This document shows, in pieces, positions 1-14,679 of a DNA stretch of 64,000 nt. This DNA is from Pycnopodia helianthoides (taxonomy: Eukaryota > Echinodermata > Asteroidea > Forcipulatida > Asteriidae), in contig CM063247.1 in the NCBI GenBank assembly GCA_032158295.1, forward strand, positions 17,646,875 through 17,710,874. The letters are read 5' to 3'. The notes below the pieces were generated by a model. The model searched no databases. It was not told the DNA's origin and saw nothing but the letters and a program-made list of their open reading frames with translations. Each line of letters begins with the position of its first letter. The first letter of the stretch is position 1. Position numbers and translations under genes: made by a program.

Positions 1-3000
1 AATATTTTTGTCTCAATCAAGCTTAGATTCAACTAATGGCTTCAGAACCCCGTTTTCTGTACAAAATGAATCTCAGGAGTTCTATACAGTGAATCTGTCT
101 CTGGAACTTTTTAAATATTTTTGTCTCAATCAAGTTTAGATTCAACTAATGGCTTCAGACACCCCGTTTTCTATACAAAATGAATCTCAGAGATTCTATA
201 CAGTGAATCTGTCTCTGGCACTTTTTAAATATTTTTGTCTGCAATCAAGCTAGATTCAACTAATGGCTTCAGAGACACCCCGTTTTCTATACAAAATGAA
301 TCTCGGCATTCTATACATGAATCTGTCTCTGGAACTTTTTAAATATTTTTGTCTGCAATCAAGCTTAGATTCAACTAATGGCTTCAGACACCCGTTTTCT
401 TATACAAAATGAATCTCGAGCATTCTATACATGAATCTGTCTCTGGTACTTTTTAAATATTTTTGTCTGCAATCAAGCTAGATTCAACTAATGGCTTCAG
501 AACACCCCGTTTTCTTTACAAAAGAGTCTCGGCATTCTATAACTGAATCTGTCTCTGACACTTTTTAAATATTTTTGTCTCCATCAAGCTGAGATTCAAC
601 TAATGGCTTCAGAACACCCCTTTTCTGTACAAAAGATCTCGGCGAGTTCTATGACTGAATCTGTCTCTGGGTACTTTTTAAATATTTTTGTCTGCAATCA
701 AGCTTAGATTCAACTAATGGCTTCAGAACACCCCGTTTTCTTACAAAATGAATCTCAGAGCATTCTATAAGTGAATCTGTCTCTGGAACTTTTTAAATAT
801 TTTTGTCTGCAATCAAGCTTAGATTCAACTAATGGCTTCAGAACACCCCTTTTTCTTGTACAAAACGAGTCTCGGCGAGTTCTATGAACTGAATCTGTCT
901 CTGGATACTTTTTAAATATTTTTGTCTCCAATCAAGCTAGATTCAACTAATGGCTTCAGAACACCCCGTTTTCTTTACAAAAGAGTCTCAGAGATTCTAT
1001 AACTGAATCTGTCTCTGGGTACTTTTTAAATATTTTTGTCTGCAATCAAGCTTAGATTCAACTAATGGCTTCAGACACCCCGTTTTCTTGTACAAAACGA
1101 ATCTCGGCGAGTTCTATGAACTGAATCTGTCTCTGGATACTTTTTAAATATTTTTGTCTGCAATCAAGCTTAGATTCAACTAATGGCTTCAAAGCACCCC
1201 GTTTTCTATACAAAATGAATCTCAGAGCATTCTATACATGAATCTGTCTCTGGACACTTTTTAAATATTTTTGTCTCAATCAAGCTTAGATTCAACTAAT
1301 GGCTTCAGAACACCCCGTTTTCTCTGATACAAAATGAATCTCAGAGCATTCTATAAGTGAATCTGTCTCTGGACACTTTTTAAATATTTTTGTCTCCAAT
1401 CAAGCTGAGATTCAAACTAATGGCTTCAGAACACCCCATTTTCTTATACAAAATGAGTCTCCGAGCATTATGGACTGAATCGTCTCTGGTACTTTTAAAT
1501 ATTTTTGTCTCCAATCAAGCTAGATTCAACTAATGGCTTCAGAACACCCCGTTTTCTTATACAAAAGGAATCTCAGAGCATTCTATAACAGTGAATCTGT
1601 CTCTGGACACTTTTTAAAATATTTTTGTCTCCAATCAAGCTGAGATTCAACTAATGGCTTCAGAAACCCCTTTTTCTAGATACAAAATGAATCTCGAGCA
1701 TTCTATAACTGAATCTGTCTCTGGGTACTTTTTAAATATTTTTGTCTGCAATCAAGCTTAGATTCAACTAAGGGCTTCAGAACACCCCGTTTTTCTTGTA
1801 CAAAAAAAGTCTCGGCATTCTATAACGAATCTGTCTCTGGATACTTTTTAAATATTTTTGTCTGCAATCAAGCTTAGATTCAACTAATGGCTTCAGAACA
1901 CCCCGTTTCTGTACAAAATGAATCTCAGAGCATTCTATACAGATGAATCTGTCTCTGGGTACTTTTTAAATATTTTTGTCTCCAATCAAGCTGAGTTTCA
2001 AACTAATGGCTTCAGAACACCCCATTTTCTTTACAAAACGATCTCGGCGAGTTCTATAACTGAATCTGTCTCTGGAACTTTTTAAATATTTTGTCTCCAA
2101 TCAAGCTTAGATTCAACAATGGCTTCAGAACACCCCGTTTTCTATACAAAATGAATCTCGGCATTCTATAACGTGAATCTGTCTCTGGATACTTTTTAAA
2201 TATTTTTGTCTCCAATCAAGCTTAGATTCAACTAATGGCTTCAGAACACCCCGTTTTCTTATACAAAATGAATCTCGCGAGTTCTAGACGTGAATCTGTC
2301 TCTGGGTACTTTTTAAATATTTTTGTCTCCAATCAAGCTTAGATTCAACTAATGGCTTCAGAACACCCCTTTTCTATACAAAAGAATCTCAGAGCATTCT
2401 ATACAGTGAATCTGTCTCGGGTACTTTTTAAAATTTTTTCTGCAATAAAAGCTTAGATTCAACTAAGGGCTTCAGAACACCCCGTTTTCTTGTACAAAAA
2501 CGAGTCTCGGCGAGTTCTATGAACTGAATCTTTTCTCTGGATACTTTTTAAAATTTTTGTCTCCAATCAAGCGAGATTCAACTAATGGCTTCAGAACACC
2601 CCGTTTTCTTGAAACAAAAGAGTCTCGGCGAGTTCTATGAACTGAATCTGTCTCTGGTACTTTTTAAATATTTTTGTCTGCAATCAAGCTAGATTCAACT
2701 AATGGCTTCAGAACACCCCTTTTCTTAAAACTAAAACTAGGCATTCTATACATAAAATCTGTCTCTGGGTACTTTTTAAATTTTTTCTCCAATCAAGCAG
2801 ATTCAACTAATGGCTTCAGAAACCCCGTTTTCTTGTACAAAACGATCTCGGCGAGTTCTATGAACTGAATCTGTCTCGGGGTACTTTTTAAATATTTTTG
2901 TCTCCAACCCAAGCTGAGATTAAAACTAAGGCTTCAAAAAACACCCCTTTTTTCTTGTACAAAACGAGTCTCGGCGAGTTCTATAACTGAATCTTTTTCT

Positions 3001-3199
3001 CTGGTACTTTTTAAATATTTTTGTCTCAATCAAGCTTAATTCAACTAAAGGGCTTCAGACCCCCTTTTCTTGACAAAACGAGTCTCGGCGAGTTCTATGA
3101 ACTAAAATCTGTCTCTGGATACTTTTTAAATATTTTTGTCCAATCAAGCTAAGATTCAACTAATGGCTTCAGAACACCCCTTTTCTTGTACAAAACGAT

Positions 3200-5260
3200 C
3201 TCGGCGAGTTCAAATGAATAGGGGGGAAAAAATTTTTGGGGAAAAAAATTTTTTTGGGGTTTTTTTTTTTAAAATTTTTTTTGTCTCCAATCAAGTTTAG
3301 CCCCAAAAGGGCTTCAGAACACCCCTTTTCCCTTTACAAAAGGTTTCCCCGGAAATTCAACTAATCTGCCCTTGGTATTTTTTAAAAATTTTTTCTGCAA
3401 TAAAGTTTAAATTAAACCAAATTTTTTAAAAAACCCCCTTTTTTTTTAAAAAACAAAAAATCCCCGAGTTCCCCAACTGAATCGTCTTGGTTTTTTTAAA
3501 AAATTTTTGTCTCCAAAAATTTTTTAATTAAAAAAATGGCTTCAGAAACCCCTTTTTTTTGTACAAAACGATTCTGGGCGAGTTCTTAAACTAAATCTGC
3601 CCTGGGGTTTTTTTTTAAAAATTTTTTTTGTCTCCTTTCAAGTTTAATTTTTCAAAAAGGGTTTTTTAAAAAACCCCCTTTTTTTCCCCTAAAAAAAAAA
3701 AATTTTTAGAGTTTTCTTTACTAAATTTCTCCCTTTTGGGGTTTTTTTAAAAATTTTTTTTTTCCCTAAAAAAAACCTAAAATTCAACAATTTTTAAAAA
3801 ACCCCCCCTTTTCTTTACAAAAAATCCCCGGCTTTTTTTTAAGGGAATTTTCCCCGGAATTTTTAAAATTTTTTTTGCCCCAAACAAATAAATTAAAACC
3901 CAATGGTTTTAAAACCCCCCCCCTTTTTCTTTACAAAAAATCCGGCATTCAAAACCCTGAATCGCCCCGGGATTTTTTAAATTTTTTTCTGCAAAAAAAG
4001 TTTAAAAAAACCCCAAGGGCTTCGAAACCCCCCTTTTTTTTAATAAAAAAAATTTTTAAAAGCATTCAAAAATAAATCTGCCCCGGGAATTTTTAAAAAT
4101 TTTTTTCTGCAATAAAAGCTTAGAAAAAAACAAATTTCCTTCAAAAAAAACCCCTTTTTCTTAAAAAGATCTCGGCGATTTCTATAACAAACCCTGCCCT
4201 GGTTTTTTTTTTAAATTTTTTTGCCCCCAAAATTCAAGTTTATTTAAAACAAATGGTTTTCAAAACCCCCCTTTTCCCCCTTTAAAAAAAATTTTTGGCA
4301 TTTTTGGGAATAAAATTGGGTCTCGGGTTTTTTTTTAAATTTTTTTTCCCCAAACCCAATTTTAAAATTCCCCAATTTTTTTCAAAACCCCCCTTTTTTT
4401 CTTTTAAAAAAAAAATCTCGGCTTTCCCATAATAAACGGGTCTCGGGAAATTTTTTTTTAAAATATTTTTGTCTCCAATCAATTTAAATTCAACTGGGGG
4501 CCTTTAAAAACACCCCTTTTTCTTAAAAAAAAAAAAATTTCCAAAAAATTTCTAAAAGGGGGAAAATCGCCCGGGGGGATTTTAAAAAAATATTTTTTTC
4601 TGCAATCAAGCTTAATTCAACTAAGGGTTTCAAAAAAACCCCTTTTTTTAAAAAAAATTTTGGCTTTCCCAAAGGGGGGGAAAAATCTGTCTCGGGTTTA
4701 ATTTTAAAAAAATTTTTTTCTCCAATAAATTTTAAGATTAAAAAAAATGGCTTCAGAAAACCCCTTTTTTTTTGTAAAAACAGTCTCGGGATTTAAAAAC
4801 CCCAAAAAATCTGTCTCGGGTTTTTTTTAAAAATTTTTTCCCAATCAAGGGGGGAAAAAACCCCAATGGCTTCAGAAACCCCGTTTTTTTAATACAAAAT
4901 GAATCTCAGAATTCTAAAAGTAAATTTTTTTTTTGGGATTTTTTTAAAATTTTTTTTCCCCCCAAAACAAGTTTAAATTCCCCAACTAATTTTTTTAAAA
5001 ACCCCCTTTTTCCCTTAAAAAAAAAATCTCGGCTTTTTCTATAAATGAATTTTTCCCGGGGGGTTTTTTTTTTAAAAAAATTTTTTTCTAAATCAAGCAG
5101 AAAAAACCCAATGGCTTCGAAACCCCTTTTTTTAAAAAAAAGGAATTTTTGGCATTCTATAAATGAATCTTTTTTTGGGGGAATTTTTTTTTAAAAATTT
5201 TTTTGCCCTCCAATAAATTTTTAAATTTCAACAAATGGCTTCAAACACCCCTTTTTCTTG
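3200..5260. other. Satellite stretch with corrupted, homopolymer-rich consensus
   Basis: The 118-bp periodicity is still traceable through TGGCTTCAGAA, CCCC and ATTTTT landmarks. The bases between them, however, are replaced by long runs of A, T, C and G (for example around 3220-3260, 3660-3780 and 4260-4420). Both sides return to clean monomers within a few hundred bases. Mutational decay would not be expected to expand all four homopolymers at once, so a failed long-read consensus over a collapsed satellite is the likelier explanation. Reading frames reported here are meaningless. Confidence 0.7.
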
Positions 5261-8200
5261 TACAAAACGAGTCTCGGCGATTCTTTGAACAAAACTGTCT
5301 CGGGGTATTTTTTAAATTTTTTGTCTCCAATCAAGCTTAGATTCAACTAATGGCTTCAGAACACCCCTTTTTCTCTAATAAGGAATCTTAGAGCATTTTA
5401 TACAGTGAATCTGTCTCTGGGTACTTTTTAATTTTTTTATCTGCAATCAAGCTTATATTCAACTAATGGCTTCAAACACCCCGTTTTCTTGTACAAAAAG
5501 AGTCTCGGCGAGTTCTATGAAACTAAAAATCTGTCTCTGGATTACTTTTTAAATTTTTGTCTCCAATCCAGCTGAGATTCAACTAAGGGGCTTCAGAACA
5601 CCCCATTTTCTTGTACAAAACGAGTCTCGGGCGAGTTCTATGAACTGAATGTGTCTCTGGGTACTTTTTAAATATTTTTGTCTGCAATAAAGTTATATTC
5701 AACTAATTGCTTCAGAACACCTTTTTTTTCTTGTACAAAACGAGTCTCGGCGAGTTCTATAAAACTGAATCTGTCTCTGGGTACTTTTTAAATATGTTTG
5801 TCTGAATCAAGCTTATATTCAACTAATGGCTTCAGAACACCCTGTTTTCTTGTACAAAAACGAGTCTCGGCGAGTTTCTATGAACTGAATCTGTCTCTGG
5901 GTACTTTTTAAAAATATTTTTGTCTCAGTCAAGCTTTAGATTCAACTAATGGCTTCAGAAACACCCGTTTTCTCATAAATAAGGAATTTAGAGATTCTTA
6001 CAGTGAATCGGGTCTCTGGGTACTTTTTAAATTTTTTTATCGCAATCAAGCTTAGATTCAACTAATGGCTTCAGAACACCCCGTTTTCTTGTACAAAAAC
6101 GATCTCGGCGAGTTTATAAAACCTGAATCTGTCCTGGATATTTTTAAATATTTTTGTCTCCAATAAAAGCTGAGATTCAACTAAGGCTTCAGACCCCCCC
6201 CCCTTTTTCTTATACAAAATGAATTCAGGCATTTACAGAGTGAATCTGTCTCGGGTACTTTTAAAATTTTTGTCTGCAATCAAGCTTTATTAACAATGGC
6301 TTCAGAAACCCCGTTTTCTTGTACAAAAGAGTCTCGGCGATGTTCTATGAACTGAAACTGTCTCGGACACTTTTTAATATTTTTGTCTCTAATCAAGCTG
6401 AGATTCAACTAATGGCTTCAGAACACCCCATTTTCTTGTACAAAACGAGTCTCGGCGAGTTCTATGAACTGAATTTTTGTCTCTGGGTACTTTTAAATAT
6501 TTTTTGTCTCCAATCAAGCTGAGATTCAATAATGGCTTCAGAACACCCCATTTTCTTGTACAAAAACGAAGTCTCGGCGAGTTCTATGAACTAAAATCTG
6601 TCTCTGGATAATTTTTAAATATTTTTTCTCCAATCAAGCGAGATTCAACTAATGGCTTCAGTGCACCCCTTTTTTCTATACAAAATGAATCTCAGAGTAT
6701 TCTAATACAGTGAATCTGTCTCTGGACACTTTTTAATTTTTTTTGCCTCCAATCAAGCTGAGATTCAACTAATGGCTTTCAGAGAACCCCGTTTTCTGAT
6801 ACAAAATGAATCTCGGCGAGTTCTATGACCTGAATCTGTCTCGGGGTACTTTTTAAATTTTTTTGTCTCCAATCAAGCTAAGATTAAACTAATGGTTCAG
6901 AGCCCCCCGTTTTTCTTATAAAAAATGAATCTCAGAGCATTCTACAGAGTGAATCTGTCTCGGGGTTACTTTTTAATATTTTTGTCTGCAATCAAGCTTA
7001 AGATTCAACTAATGGCTTCAGAACACCCCTTTTCTATTACATAAAATCCAGAGCATTTATACATGAATCTGTCTCGGGTACTTTTAAATATTTTTGTCTG
7101 CAATCAAGCTGAGATTCAAACTAATGGCTTCAGAGAACCCCGTTTTCTGATACAAAATGAATCTCGGCGAGTTCATGAATGAATCTGTCTCTGGGTACTT
7201 TTTAAAATATTTTTGTCTCCAATCAAGCTTAGATTCAACTAATGGCTTCAGAACATCCCGTTTTTCATACATAATGAATCTCGTGTATTCTTACAGTGAA
7301 TCTGTCTCTGGACACTTTTTAAATTTTTTTTGTCTCCAATCAAGCTGAGATTTCAACTAATGGCTTCAGAGACCCATTTTCTTGTACAAAACAAAGTCCC
7401 CGGCGAGTTTCTATGAACTGAATCTGTCTCTGGTACTTTTTAAATATTTTTGTCTGCAATCAGCTTATTTTAAAACTAATGGCTTCAGAACACCCTTTTT
7501 TCTTGTACAAAAGAGTCTCGGCGAGTTCTAAGAACTGAATCTGTCTCTGGATACTTTTTAAATATTTTTGTCTCAATCAAGCTTAGATTCAACTAATGGC
7601 TTCAGAACACCCTTTTCTTGTACAAAACGAGTCTCGGCGGGTTCTATGAAACTGAATTCGCTCTGGATCTTTTTAAATATTTTTCTGCAATCAAGTTTTG
7701 ATTCAGCTCATGGGCTTTAGAATACCCCGTTTTCTAATACAAAATGAATCTCAGAGCATTCTATACAGTGAATCTGTCTGTGGACACTTTTTAAATATTT
7801 TTGTCTCCAATCAAGCTAGATTCAACTAATGGCTTCAGAACATCCCGTTTTCTCATACATAATGAATCTCAGAGCATTCTATACAGTGAATCTGTCTCTG
7901 GACACTTTTTAAATATTTTTGCCCCCAATCAAGCTTGAGATTCAACTAATGGTTCAGAAAACCCCCCGTTTTTCTGATACAAAATGAATCTCGCGAGTTC
8001 TATGACCTGAATCTGTCTCTGGGTACTTTTTAAATATTTTTGTCTGCAATCAAGCTTAGATTCAACTAATGGCTTAGAATACCCCGTTTTCTAATACAAA
8101 ATGAATCTCAGAGCATTCTTTTATAGTGAATCTGTCTCTGGAATTTTTTTAAATTTTTTTTTGAATTCAAGCTTAGATTCAACTAATGGCTTCAGAACAC

Positions 8201-11200
8201 CCCTTTTTCTTGTACAAAACGAGTCTCGGCGAGTTTCTATGAACTGAATCTGTCCTGGGTATTTTTTAAAATTTTTTTTTCTCAATCAAGCTTAGTTCAA
8301 CCAATGGCTTCAGAATACCCCTTTTTTTCTAATACAAAATAATCTCAGAGTATTCTATATGGGTGAATCTGTCTCTGGACACTTTTTAAATATTTTTGTC
8401 TGCAATCAGCTTAGATTCAACAATGGCTTCAGAACACCCCGTTTTCTATACAAAATGAATTCGAGAATTCTGTGGACTGAATCTGTCTATGGGTACTTTT
8501 TAAATATTTTTGTCTGCAATCAAGCTGAGATTTCAACTATAGCGTTCAGAATACCCTATTTTTCTTAAAACAAAATTTAGTCTCCGAGCATTCGGGCACT
8601 GAATCGTCTAACCCGCACTTTTTAAATATTTTTTGTCTCAATCAAACTTAGATTCAACCAATGGCTTCAGAATACCCCGTTTTCTAATACAAAATGAATC
8701 CAGAGAATTCTGTGGATGAATCTGTCTAGGGGTACTTTTTAAATATTTTTGTCTGCAATCAAGCTGAGTTTCAACTATAGCCTTCAAAATACCCTATTTT
8801 CTTATCATAATTAGTCTCCGAGCATTCTGTCACTGAATCAGTCTCAACGCACTTTTTAAAAAATTTTTGTCTCCAATAAAAATTTAGATTAAAACCAATG
8901 GCTTCAAATACCCCATTTTCTTGTACAAAACGAGTCTCGGCGAGTTCTATGAACTGAATCTGTCTCTGGGTACTTTTTAAATATTTTTGTCTCCAATCAA
9001 GCTGAGATTCAACTAATGCTTCAGAGAACCCCCGTTTTCTTATACAAAATGAATCTCAGAGCATTCTACAGAGTGAATCTGTCTCTGGGTACTTTTTAAA
9101 TTTTTGTCTCCAATCAAGCTGAGATTAACTAATGGCTTCAGAGAACCCCGTTTTCTGATAAAAAAATGTATCTCAGGCATTCTACAGAGTGAATCTGTCT
9201 CTGGGTACTTTTTAAAAAATTTTTGTCTGAAAATCAAGCTTAGATTCAACTAATGGCTTCAGAACACCCCGTTTTCTCAAAATAATGAATTCACGCATTC
9301 TTTTACAGTGAATCTGTCTCTGGGTACTTTTTAAATATTTTTGTCTGCAATCAAGCTTAGATCAGCTCAGGGGTTTAGAATACCCCGTTTTCTAATACAA
9401 AATGAATCTCAGAGCATTCTATAAGTGAATCTGTCCGTGGACATTTTTTAAATATTTTTGTCTGCAATAAAACTTAGATTCAACTAATGGCTTCAGAACA
9501 CCCCATTTTCTTGTACAAAACGAGTCTCGGCGAGTTCTATGCCCTGAATCTGTTCTGGGTACTTTTTAAAATATTTTTGTTTTCCAATCAAGCTGAGATT
9601 CAACTAATGGCTTAGAAATCCCGTTTTCTCATACATAATGAATCTCAGAGCATTCTATACAGTGAATCTGTCTCGGGACACTTTTTAAATATTTTTGCCC
9701 CAATCAAGTGAGATTCAACTAATGGCTTCAGAGAACCCCGTTTTTGATACAAAATGAATCTCGGCGAGTTCTATGACCTGAATCTGTCTCGGGGTACTTT
9801 TAAATATTTTTGTCTGCAATCAAGCTTAGATTCAACTAATGGCTTCAGAAACCCGTTTTTTCAAATACAAAAGAATCCTCAGAGCATTCTATAATAGTGA
9901 ATCTGTCTCTGGAAAACTTTTTAAATATTTTTGTCTGCAATCAAGCTTAGATTCAACTAATGGCTTCAGAACACCCCTTTTTCTTGTACAAAACGAGTCT
10001 CGGCGAGTTTCTAGAATGAATCTGTCTCGGGTTTTTAAAATTTTTTATCTGCAATTCAAGCTTAGATTCAACCAATGGCTTCAGAATACCCTTTTTTCTA
10101 ATACAAAAGAATCTCAGAGTTTTCTATATATGAATCTGTCTCGGACACTTTTTAAATATTTTTGTCTGCAATCAAGCTTAGATTCAACTAATGGCTTCAA
10201 AAACACCCCGTTTTTAATACAAAATGAATCTCAGAGAATTCTGTGGACTGAATCTGTCTAGGGGTACTTTTTAAATTTTTTGTCTGAAATCAAGCTGAGA
10301 TTAAAACTATAGCGTTCAAAAACCCTTTTTTCTTATACATAATTATTTCTCCGAGATTCTGTGCACTGAATCAGTCTCAACGCATTTTTTAAAATATTTT
10401 TGTCTCCAATAAAAACTTAGATTCAACCAATGGCTTCAGAATACCCCGTTTTCTAATACAAAAATGAATCTCAGAGATTCTGTGGATGAATCTGTCTAGG
10501 GGTACTTTTTAAATATTTTTGTCTGCAATCAAGCTGAGATTAAAACTATAGCCTTCAAAAATACCCTATTTTCTTATACATAATTAGTCTCCGAGCATTT
10601 TGTGCACTGAATCAGTCTCAACGCACTTTTTAAAATATTTTTGTCCTCCAATGAAATTTAGATTCAACCAATGGCTTCAAATACCCCATTTTTCTTGTAA
10701 AAAACGAGTTCGGCGAGTTCTATGAACTGAATCTGTCTCTGGGTACTTTTTTAAATATTTTTGTCTCCAATCAAGCTGAGATTCAACTAATGGCTTCAAG
10801 AACCCGTTTTCTGATACAAAATGTATCTCAGAGCATTCTACAGAGTGAATCTGTCTCTGGGTACTTTTTAAATATTTTTGTCTGCAATCAAGCTTTAGAT
10901 TCAACTAATGGCTTCAGAACACCCGTTTTCTCATACAAATGAATCTCACAGCATTCTATACAGTGATCTGTCTCTGGGTACTTTTTAAATATTTTTGTCT
11001 GCAATCAAGCTTAGATTCAGCTCATGGCTTTAGAATACCCCGTTTTCTAATACAAAATGAATCTCAGAGCATTCTATACAGTGAATCTGTCTGTGGACAC
11101 TTTTTAAATATTTTGTCTGCAATCAAGCTTAGATTCAACTAATGGCTTCAGAAACACCCCATTTTCTTGTACAAAACGAGTCTCGGCGAGTTCTATGACC

Positions 11201-11394
11201 TGAATCTGTGTCTGGTACTTTTTAATTTTTTTATCTGCAATCAAGCTTAGATTCAACCAATGGCTTCAGAATACCCCTTTTTCTAATACAAAATGAATCT
11301 CAGAGCATTCAATATAGTGAATCTGTCTCTGGACACTTTTTAAATATTTTTGTCTGCAATCAAGCTTAGATTCAACTAATGGCTTCAGAACACC

Positions 11395-12640
11395 CCGTTT
11401 TCTAATTGAATTATTATGAATCGTCTCAACACTTTAAATATTTTGTCTCCAATCACTTAGATTCAACCATGGCTTCAGAAACCCCATTTTTTTACAAAAC
11501 GGTTCGCGAGTTTTGAATGATCTGTCTGGTACTTTTAAATATTTTTGTTCCAATCAATGAGATTCAATAAGCTTCGCACCCTTTTCTTTACAAAATGAAT
11601 CTCAGAGCATTTACCAGTATTGTCTCTGGCTTTAATATTTTGTCTCAATCAACTGATTCAATAATGGCTTCAACCCCGTTTTTCTAATAATGAATCTAAG
11701 CATTCTTAATGATCTGTCTCTGGGTATTTTTATTTTTTTCTGCAATCAGTAGATTACAATGGCTTGAATACCTTTTCTTTACAAAAGATTCGGCATTCTA
11801 TACTGAATCTGTTCTGGCCTTTTTAATTTTTTTCTGCAATCAAGCTAGATTCAACCAATGGTTCAGAAACCCCTTTTCTAAACAAAAGATCTCAGAGATT
11901 CTTATGAATCTGTCTGACTTTTTAAATATTTTTGTCTGCAATCAAGCTTAGATTCAACTATGGCTTCAGAACCTTTCTTTCCAAAATAATTCATAGCATT
12001 CTGTGACTGAATCTGTCTGGGTACTTTTTAATTTTTTTCTGCAATCAAGCTAGATTCAACCAATGGCTTCAGAATACCCTTTTTCTTATACAAATAATCT
12101 CAGAGCATTCATATGAATCGTCTCGGCACTTTTTAAATATTTTTGTCATCAATAATTCAACTAAGGCTTCAAACCCCCTTTCTAATGCTCAGAATACCCC
12201 ATATTCGTGACGAATCTGGCGAGGTCTATATAATTTTTCTCTCGGGATTTAATATAGCTTTCAGATAACCAATTTTATAATAATAGTTCCAGATCACCCG
12301 TTCATAATATCTCAAGCATTTTTAAAATTTTTGTCCCATCAACTTTTTTAAAATTCCAATATTAGATCCCAATTCTTGACAAACCGTTTTCATTAATGAA
12401 CTAAACTTCTGTACTTTAAATTTTTGGTCTCTTAAATGAATTCAAATTTCAAGCACCGTTTCAACAAAATGCTCAGAGCATTCCCATATTTGTCAAGGTC
12501 TTAAATTTTGTCTAACCTGAATCAACTATGGCTTCAAACACCCTTTTCTCATACATAATGAATCTCAAAGCTTCATACATGATCTGTCCTGACTTTTAAT
12601 ATTTTTGTCTGCAATCAAGCTTAGATCAACTGGCTTCTAA
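11395..12640. other. Satellite stretch with deletion-rich consensus
   Basis: Monomers here are shortened by scattered one- to several-base losses throughout the unit; for example, 12160-12540 has barely recognisable units. Flanking monomers are nearly full length. Unlike 3200-5260, the error is mainly deletion rather than homopolymer expansion. A low-coverage or collapsed assembly consensus is more likely than biology. Confidence 0.6.
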
Positions 12641-14679
12641 AATTTTCTTGTACAAAACAGTCTCGGCGATTCTATGGACCTGAATCTGCTCGGGTCCTTT
12701 TTAAATTTTATCTGCAATCAAGCTTAGATCAACCAATGGCTTCGAATACCCCTTTTTCTAATACAAAATGAATCTCAGCATTCATATAGTGAATCTGTCT
12801 CTGGACCTTTTTAAATATTTTTGTCTGCAATCAAGCTTAGATTCAACTAAATGGCTTCAAACACCCCGTTTTTACAAAAGATTCGGCGAGTTCTTTTTAA
12901 CTGAATCTGTCTCAAGATACTTTTAAATATTTTTTTCCAATAGCTGTTCACTAATGGCTTCAGAGCCCCCTTTTCTCATAAAAAGGAATTTAGAGCATAT
13001 TATACAGTGAAACTTCTTTGGTCTTTTTAATTTTTTAATATCTGCATCAAGCTTAGATTCAACAATGGCTTCAGAAACCCATTTTTCTAATACAAAATGA
13101 ATCTCAGAGCATTTCAATATAGTGAATCTGTCTCTGGTACTTTTTAAATATTTTTGTCTCCAATCAAGCGGGATTTCAACTAATGGCTTCAGACCCCCGT
13201 TTTCCCATAAATAATGAATCTTAGAGCATTCTGTGAACTGAATCTGTCTCTGGGTACTTTTTAATTCTGCAATCAAGCTTAGATTCAACTAATGGCTTCA
13301 GAACACCCCTTTTTCTATACAAAATGAATCTCAGAGCATTCTATATAGTGAATCTGTCTCTGGGTACTTTTAAATATTTTTGTCTCCAATCAAGCTGAGA
13401 TTTCAACTAATGGCTTCAGAACACCCGTTTACCATAAATAATGAATCTTACAAGCATTCTTAAGCTGAATTCTGTCTCTGGTAACTTTTTAAAATGTTTG
13501 CCTGCCAATCAAGCTTGGATTCAACTAATGGCTTCAGAATACCCAATTTTCTTGTAACAAAACGATCTCGGCGAGTTCTATTGACTGAATCTGTCTCTGG
13601 GAACTTTTTAAATATTTTTGTCTCCAATCAAGCTAGATTCAACTAATGGCTTCAGACACCCCGTTTTCCTTAAATAAGATCTTAGAGCATGTTCTGTGAA
13701 CTGAATCTGTCTCTGGGTACTTTTAAAATATTTTTTCTGCAATCAAGCTAGATTCAACCAATGGCTTCAGAATACCCCTTTTTCTAATACAAAATGAATC
13801 TCAAAGCATTCTATACAGTGAATATGTCTCTGGACACTTTTTAAATATTTTTGTCTCGCAATCAAGCTGGGATTCAACTAATGGCTTCAGAACACCCATT
13901 TTCTTGTACAAAACGAGTCTCGGCGAGTTCTATGAACTGAATCTGTCTCTGGGTTCTTTTTAAATAATTTTGTCTCAATCAAGCTTAGATTCAACAATGG
14001 CTTCAGACATCCCCGTTTTCTAATACAAAATGAATCTTCAGAGCATTCTGTGAACTGAATCTGTCTATGGGTACTTTTAAAATTTTTTTGTCTCCAATCA
14101 CGCTGACATTCAACATAGCTTCAGAATACCCCTTTTTCTAGTACAAAACGATCTCGGCGAGTTCTATAACTGAATCTGTCTCTGGGTCTTTTTAAAATAA
14201 TTTTGTCTCAATCAAGCTGAGATTCAACTAATGGCTTCAGAGCACCCCGTTTTCTCTACATAATGAATCTCTGGCGATTCTGTGAACTGAATCTGTCTCT
14301 GGATCTTTTTAAATATTTTTGTCTTCCCAATCAACGCTTAGATCAACTAATGCCTTCAGAAATCCCATTTTCTTATACAAAATGATCTCCAGCATTCTGG
14401 CACTGAATCAGTCCAAGCACTTTTCAATATTTTTTGTCTCCAATCAAGCTAGATTCAACCAATGCTTCAGAATACCCCGTTTTCTAATACAAAATGAATC
14501 TCAGAGCATTCTATATAGTGAATCTGTCTCTGGGTTACTTTTAAAATATTTTGTCTCTAATCAAGCTTAGATTCAACCAATGGCTTCAGACATCCCGTTT
14601 TCTAATACAAATGAATCTCAGAGCATTCTATACATGAATCTGTCTCTGGACACTTTTTAAATATTTTTGTCTCCGAATC

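Noticed and set aside
9839..10261. 140-codon frame in the satellite
   Set aside because: It spans several monomers and repeats the same peptide phrases. Nearby monomers break it; chance plus indel errors.
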